The translations under genes and the position numbers were made by a program. Below are positions 6,398-9,588 of a DNA stretch of 9,588 bases, piece by piece. Each line of letters begins with the position of its first letter. Within the stretch, counting starts at the first letter, position 1. The notes under the pieces are model-generated. The model did not search any database, was not told where the DNA came from, and was given only the letters and a program-made list of their open reading frames with translations. The stretch is from Azoarcus sp. (GTDB lineage: Bacteria > Pseudomonadota > Gammaproteobacteria > Burkholderiales > Rhodocyclaceae): the NCBI GenBank assembly GCA_031268685.1, contig JAIRWW010000115.1, forward strand, positions 1-9,588, written 5' to 3'.

Positions 6398-6486
6398 AAT
6401 GCCCTTCGACAAGCTCAGGGCGAACGGCATTGTTCAGAGCTTCCCCAACAACTAAGCATCACGGGAAAAAGGAATAACCATCATGA
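6344..6486 (+). repeat. 143-bp direct repeat, copy 2 (functional flgG initiation region)
   Basis: Second copy, separated from the first by 14 nt. It holds the inverted repeat 6357-6427 and then the real flgG ribosome site AAGGAA (6469-6474), 8 nt before the flgG ATG at 6483. The differences from copy 1 cluster just after AAAAAGG (6473-6478), around the ribosome site. The copies are similar enough for homologous deletion or expansion, so copy number may vary between strains. Confidence 0.9.
6357..6427. repeat. REP-like long inverted repeat in copy 2
   Basis: Same structure as in copy 1, shifted by 157 bp: arms 6357-6383 and 6401-6427 with the same two mismatched doublets. One base change (T at 6390) completes an extra central stem, ATTTC-ATGT-GAAAT (6387-6400), so this copy folds slightly better. 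In mRNA it would form a very stable hairpin ending about 40 nt before the flgG ribosome site. No T-run follows, so it is not a standard terminator. Confidence 0.8.
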
Positions 6487-7271
6487 TCCGCTCGCTTTGG
6501 ATCGCCCGTACCGGGCTGGACGCCCAGCAGACTTCGCTCGATGTCATCTCCAACAACCTCGCCAACGTCTCGACCAATGGCTTCAAGCGCCAGCGCCCGG
6601 TATTTGAGGATTTGCTCTACCAGACCATCCGCCAGCCCGGCGCGCAATCAACGCAGCAGACGCAAATTCCCACCGGCTTGCAGATCGGCACCGGCGTGCG
6701 GCCCGTGGCGACCGCGCGGACATTCACCCAGGGCAGCCCGCAGCAGACCGGCGGCGATCTCGACGTAATGATCCAGGGCAAGGGCTTTTTCCAGATCGCG
6801 CTGCCTGACGGCACGACCGCCTACACCCGCGACGGCTCTTTCCAGCGGGACAACCAGGGCAATGTAGTGACGGCCAGCGGCTACCCGCTTGCCGACAACA
6901 TCAACATCCCCGCCGATGCGCTCCCGGAATCCATCAACATCGGCAAGGACGGCACAGTCACCATATTGCAGGCCGCCAATCCCACGCCGATACAAATCGG
7001 CACGATCCAGGTGGCGACCTTCATTAACCCTGGCGGCTTGCAGGCCGTGGGCGAAAACCTTTTCTTGGAAACCGCCGCATCCGGCGTGGCGACGCCGGGC
7101 CAGCCGGGAACAAACAGCGCGGGCGTGCTCAACCAGCGGTATGTGGAAACATCCAACGTCAACGTAGCCGAAGAACTGGTGAGCATGATCATTACGCAGC
7201 GCGCCTATGAACTGAATTCGCGTGCCATCACCACATCCGACCAGATGCTTTCCCGGCTGACCCAATTGTGA
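6483..7271 (+). CDS. flgG: Flagellar distal rod protein FlgG
   Basis: 262 aa, the standard FlgG length. FlgG builds the distal rod, the drive shaft through the P- and L-rings. The N-terminus [20 protein letters not shown] followed by [19 protein letters not shown] is diagnostic. Residues 46-72 carry the FlgG-specific segment that straightens the rod ([20 protein letters not shown]). The core follows ([29 protein letters not shown]), and the C-terminal signature at 220-262 includes [20 protein letters not shown] and [11 protein letters not shown]. The ribosome site AAGGAA (6469-6474) lies in the second repeat copy. The stop overlaps a GTG and is 8 nt from the flgH ATG. The sense strand is strongly C over G (hand count for 6541-6600: 24 C, 12 G) and uses AAC and GTC where flgE uses AAT and GTT. 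Confidence 0.96.
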   Translation: MIRSLWIARTGLDAQQTSLDVISNNLANVSTNGFKRQRPVFEDLLYQTIRQPGAQSTQQTQIPTGLQIGTGVRPVATARTFTQGSPQQTGGDLDVMIQGKGFFQIALPDGTTAYTRDGSFQRDNQGNVVTASGYPLADNINIPADALPESINIGKDGTVTILQAANPTPIQIGTIQVATFINPGGLQAVGENLFLETAASGVATPGQPGTNSAGVLNQRYVETSNVNVAEELVSMIITQRAYELNSRAITTSDQMLSRLTQL

Positions 7272-7279
7272 GAACGATC

Positions 7280-7981
7280 ATGAATGCCCTAGCGCGCGCC
7301 GTCTCCATCATGGTTACGACCTTTTTTACCCTTGCGCTGCTCGGACTGGTCGCGGGCTGCGCCTCGGTGATGCCGACGCCGCCGACAGCCGTCCACCAGC
7401 CGATGACAGCGCGCCCCGCCGAAGCCTCGCGTTTGCTTGCCGCCAACGGCGCCATCTACCGGCCCGGCGCAGTGCGGGGGCTGTTCGAGGATCGCCGCGC
7501 CAGCCGTGTCGGCGACGTCATCACGGTCAACCTCGTCGAACGCACCAGCGCGCAAAAAAGCGCCAATGCCAGCACCGAACGCGGCTCCAGCCTCAAGGGC
7601 GGCATCAAAGCTTCCAGCAAGCTGCCGCTTTCCGGCCTGACCGGGCTGGCGGCAGAAGCCGGAATGGATTCCGAATTCTCCGGCAAGGGCGCGGCGGCGG
7701 CCAACAACGTATTCAGCGGCACCATCACCGTGACCGTCATCGACGTGCTCGCCAATGGCAACCTGCTGGTATCGGGCGAAAAAATGCTGGCGATCAACCA
7801 GGGCAACGAATTCATCCGCTTCTCCGGCATCGTCAATGCCACCAACATCAGCGCCACGAATACGGTGCAATCGACGCAGGTGGCCGATGCACGAATCGAA
7901 TACCGCGGCAGCGGTTTCATAGACGAATCGAACGTAATGGGATGGCTGCACCGCTTCTTCGTCGCCATCAACCCGTTCTGA
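7280..7981 (+). CDS. flgH: Flagellar L-ring lipoprotein FlgH
   Basis: 233 aa. FlgH is an outer-membrane lipoprotein that forms the L-ring bushing around the rod. A lipoprotein signal peptide is visible: short N-region MNALARAV, hydrophobic core, and lipobox LVAGC with the lipidated cysteine at residue 27. Family motifs follow: [79 protein letters not shown], and the end [15 protein letters not shown]. The ATG at 7280 is preferred to the GTG at 7268, which has no ribosome site and overlaps the flgG stop; a GAGAA at 7270-7274 could serve the ATG. A later ATG at 7310 would leave a weaker signal peptide. The stop is 14 nt before the flgI ATG. Translational coupling with flgG is likely. Confidence 0.95.
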   Translation: MNALARAVSIMVTTFFTLALLGLVAGCASVMPTPPTAVHQPMTARPAEASRLLAANGAIYRPGAVRGLFEDRRASRVGDVITVNLVERTSAQKSANASTERGSSLKGGIKASSKLPLSGLTGLAAEAGMDSEFSGKGAAAANNVFSGTITVTVIDVLANGNLLVSGEKMLAINQGNEFIRFSGIVNATNISATNTVQSTQVADARIEYRGSGFIDESNVMGWLHRFFVAINPF

Positions 7982-7995
7982 GCGGGAGAAACATC

Positions 7996-9348
7996 ATGCG
8001 CGCCATCGCCATACCACCTGCGGAAGCCCTGAATAGCGCCGTTCGCCCTGAGCCTGTCGAAGGGCCTTGCCCATGGAATAAAGAGCAACGGCCGCCTCAG
8101 CCCGAATGGCTTGGAACTGTCCAGCGTCTCCCTATGGACGACGCCCGGAACGATTCCGCCCGCCCCGCGCCCGCCGAAAAGCACCTGGCCTGGAGCAAGC
8201 TCCAGCAAACCCCGCCCGAGCAGGCGAGAATCGTCCAGAGCATTCTTTTGGGCCTTGCCCTGTGCCTTTTCGGCCTCGCCCTGTGCTTTGTCAGCCCCTC
8301 GGCGAATGCCGAACGCATCAAAGACATTGCCTCCATAGCCGGAGTGCGCGACAACCAGCTTGCCGGTTACGGACTCGTGGTCGGCCTGGACGGCTCTGGC
8401 GACCAGACCACGCAGACGCCCTTCACCGTGCAGAGCATCATCAACATGCTCGGCAACCTCGGCGTGAGCCTGCCGCCGGGCACCAACCTGCAACTCAAGA
8501 ACGTGGCCGCCGTGATGGTCACAGCCGATCTCCCGGCCTATGCGCGGCCCGGCCAGCGCATCGACGTTACCGTCTCCTCGATAGGCAACGCCAAGAGCCT
8601 GAAGGGCGGCACCCTGGTCATGACGCCGCTCAAAGGCATGGACGGCCAGGTCTACGCCATCGCCCAGGGCAACATGAGCATCGGCGGCGCGGGCGCGCAG
8701 GCCGCGGGTGGCGCATCGCAAACCATCAACCATCTGCTTGCGGGCCGCATCCCCAGCGGCGCGACGGTGGAACGCGCCGTCCCGGCGGCCTTGGGCGAAG
8801 GCCGGAGCATCATCATTGAACTGCGCGAAACCGATTTCGGCGCGGCGCGGCGGGTGGCCGATGCCATCAACCAGGCCATACCGGGCGTGGCGCAGGCGCT
8901 CGACGGGCGCAGCATCCAGGTCGAAGCGCCTGTGGAAGCCTCGGCGCGGGTCGGCTTTCTCGGTCAACTCGAAAACATCGAAGTCGGCCTGATGCCGTCC
9001 GTTGCGCGCGTTATCGTGAACTCGCGCACCGGCTCGGTCGTGATGAACCAGAGCGTCACCCTGCGAAACTGCGCCGTCGCCCACGGCAATTTAACGGTGA
9101 CGATAGAGACCCGCAACGATGTCAGTCAGCCGCAGCCCGGCACATTTGGCAGCACGGTGGCGAGCCGTACCGGGCTGGTCAACATCGACCAGGAAGGCGG
9201 GGCGATCATGGAGTTGCGCGGCGGCGCGAAACTTGCCGACGTAGTGAAGGCGCTCAATGCGCTCGGCGCGAAACCGATGGACCTCGTCAGCATTCTTCAA
9301 GCGATGAAAGCGGCAGGCGCTTTGCGGGCCGAGTTGGAGATCATTTGA
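7996..9348 (+). CDS. flgI: Flagellar P-ring protein FlgI with unusual N-terminal extension
   Basis: 450 aa from the ATG at 7996, which has a good ribosome site (GGGAG, 7984-7988). FlgI forms the periplasmic P-ring in peptidoglycan and needs Sec export and the chaperone FlgA. The mature part begins at ERIKDIASIAGVRDNQLAGY (about residue 106) and runs 345 aa, the normal mature length. It contains GYGLVVGLDGSGDQT, TPFTVQSIINMLGNLGVSLP, KNVAAVMVTADLP, GGTLVMTPLKG and a typical end (LNALGAKPMDLVSILQAM). A signal peptide is clear at about 78-105 (hydrophobic core, then SPSANA). The oddity is the 77-80 residues before it, rich in Pro, Ala and charged residues, where family members start directly with the signal peptide. 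A REP-like palindrome is translated there as VRPEPVEG. The ATG at 8134 would still leave a 59-residue leader and lacks a ribosome site. The ATG at 7942 lies inside flgH and is rejected. The true start is uncertain. Confidence 0.92.
   Translation: MRAIAIPPAEALNSAVRPEPVEGPCPWNKEQRPPQPEWLGTVQRLPMDDARNDSARPAPAEKHLAWSKLQQTPPEQARIVQSILLGLALCLFGLALCFVSPSANAERIKDIASIAGVRDNQLAGYGLVVGLDGSGDQTTQTPFTVQSIINMLGNLGVSLPPGTNLQLKNVAAVMVTADLPAYARPGQRIDVTVSSIGNAKSLKGGTLVMTPLKGMDGQVYAIAQGNMSIGGAGAQAAGGASQTINHLLAGRIPSGATVERAVPAALGEGRSIIIELRETDFGAARRVADAINQAIPGVAQALDGRSIQVEAPVEASARVGFLGQLENIEVGLMPSVARVIVNSRTGSVVMNQSVTLRNCAVAHGNLTVTIETRNDVSQPQPGTFGSTVASRTGLVNIDQEGGAIMELRGGAKLADVVKALNALGAKPMDLVSILQAMKAAGALRAELEII
8039..8066 (+). 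repeat. REP-like palindrome inside the flgI reading frame
   Basis: The block CCGTTCGCCCTGAGCC followed by TGTCGAAGGGCC matches the reverse complement of the right arm of the flgF-flgG palindromes at 24 of 25 positions (C instead of T at 8054). It is a single arm; no partner arm is visible nearby. It is read in frame as AVRPEPVEGP, residues 15-24 of the predicted FlgI. Insertion of a mobile palindrome here would explain the abnormal leader. Confidence 0.8.
8251..8292 (+). repeat. 21-bp tandem duplication in the FlgI signal peptide
   Basis: Two adjacent 21-bp units (8251-8271 and 8272-8292) agree at 18 of 21 positions and encode GLALCLF and GLALCFV, the hydrophobic core of the FlgI signal peptide. 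The duplication keeps the frame and lengthens the core by seven residues. Confidence 0.75.
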
Positions 9349-9395
9349 AAAAGCACAAGGCGCGGGCTGATGATGACGGCTTGTGAGGTTCAGCC

Positions 9396-9427
9396 GCCCC
9401 GATACTGCGCGGAAGCGGTATCGGGGC
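9396..9427. terminator. Candidate bidirectional terminator between flgI and RTX-like gene
   Basis: Stem GCCCCGATAC (9396-9405) pairs perfectly with GTATCGGGGC (9418-9427). A T-G pair and two more pairs inside extend it to 13 bp with a 6-nt loop. It lies 47 nt after the flgI stop and 17 nt beyond the stop of the convergent gene. Neither strand has a T-run after the stem, so intrinsic termination is plausible but weakly supported. Confidence 0.55.
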
Positions 9428-9444
9428 AGGGCGGTTTGCCGCTA

Positions 9445-9588
9445 TCAGGTCTGGATGCCGACGATTTCAAGCAGGTCGGTTTGATCCCATGTCGTGCCGT
9501 CGGCGAAATGCACTTCCTCAATGACGTAAGCGGTGTTGCTGAAGAAACTCGATACCGTAACCTGGTCGGTCGATCCCGCCAGCTTGAA
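9445..9588 (-). CDS. C-terminal end of an RTX-like calcium-binding secreted protein (partial)
   Basis: Only the last 47 codons are inside the window; the frame is open to the right edge and ends with TGA directly followed by TAG. The segment DQVTVSSFFSNTAYVIEEVH, continuing FADGTTWDQTDLLE, matches the pattern of the haemolysin-type calcium-binding related domain that follows or interrupts RTX nonapeptide repeats (the IEEVxFADGTTWD motif). Such proteins are usually exported by type I secretion using an uncleaved C-terminal signal. The tail LLEIVGIQT is consistent with this but short. Substrate, size and function cannot be judged. It converges on flgI, so it marks the end of the flagellar cluster here. 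Confidence 0.65.
   Translation of the reverse strand, partial: FKLAGSTDQVTVSSFFSNTAYVIEEVHFADGTTWDQTDLLEIVGIQT

Noticed and set aside
6133..6482. CRISPR array in the repeat-rich flgF-flgG gap
   Set aside because: The repeats are long near-identical blocks and palindromes without regularly spaced unique spacers, and no cas genes are present.
7268..7279. GTG at 7268 as the flgH start
   Set aside because: It overlaps the flgG stop and has no ribosome site; the ATG at 7280 gives a standard lipoprotein signal peptide.
7456..9084. Long minus-strand open frame of 542 codons opposite flgH and flgI
   Set aside because: A shadow frame in GC-rich coding DNA: His/Ala/Arg/Asp-rich composition, no family motifs, no ribosome site, and it crosses two clear genes on the other strand.

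Overview
The window holds most of a flagellar rod, hook and ring operon, flgB-flgC-flgD-flgE-flgF-flgG-flgH-flgI, all on the + strand (2466-9348). Genes for cell-surface or secreted proteins flank it: the end of an autotransporter and a PEP-CTERM protein on the left, and the end of an RTX-like protein on the right. The source is Gram-negative, because the P-ring and L-ring genes, the autotransporter barrel and a lipobox are all present. A betaproteobacterium is the best guess, from the PEP-CTERM sorting signal, the gene order and a REP-like palindrome whose translation reads RPEPVEG. The genus cannot be read from the window.

Layout. 2-985 is the autotransporter C-terminus. 1014-1043 is a strong hairpin terminator between two convergent genes. 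1110-1913 (-) is the PEP-CTERM protein. 1914-2422 is a T-tract-rich, gene-free region leading to a well-matched sigma-54 promoter at 2423-2438. The promoter lies just ahead of flgB and over the most upstream ATG of that frame, which fixes the flgB start at 2466. flgB to flgF follow with short gaps and clear ribosome sites. flgF and flgG are separated by 376 nt filled with repeats: degenerate fragments, then two 143-bp near-identical copies 157 bp apart. Each copy carries a long REP-like inverted repeat and ends on a ribosome site plus ATG; only the second ATG is flgG. flgG, flgH and flgI are tightly packed. flgI encodes an N-terminal leader of about 80 residues ahead of its signal peptide, and a further REP-like palindrome is translated within it. 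After flgI there is no flgJ; a hairpin and the convergent RTX-like gene end the window.

How the genes work together. FlgB, FlgC, FlgF and FlgG form the rod, FlgD caps the growing hook, FlgE is the hook subunit, FlgH forms the outer-membrane L-ring and FlgI the periplasmic P-ring. The sigma-54 promoter implies control of this middle-stage operon by an enhancer-binding activator of the FleQ/FlrC type. The most unusual parts are the duplicated initiation region before flgG with its 23-codon ORF, the REP family whose GG/CC doublets change in a pairing-preserving way, and the extended FlgI leader. All protein identities rest on motif recognition by eye; no database search was run.
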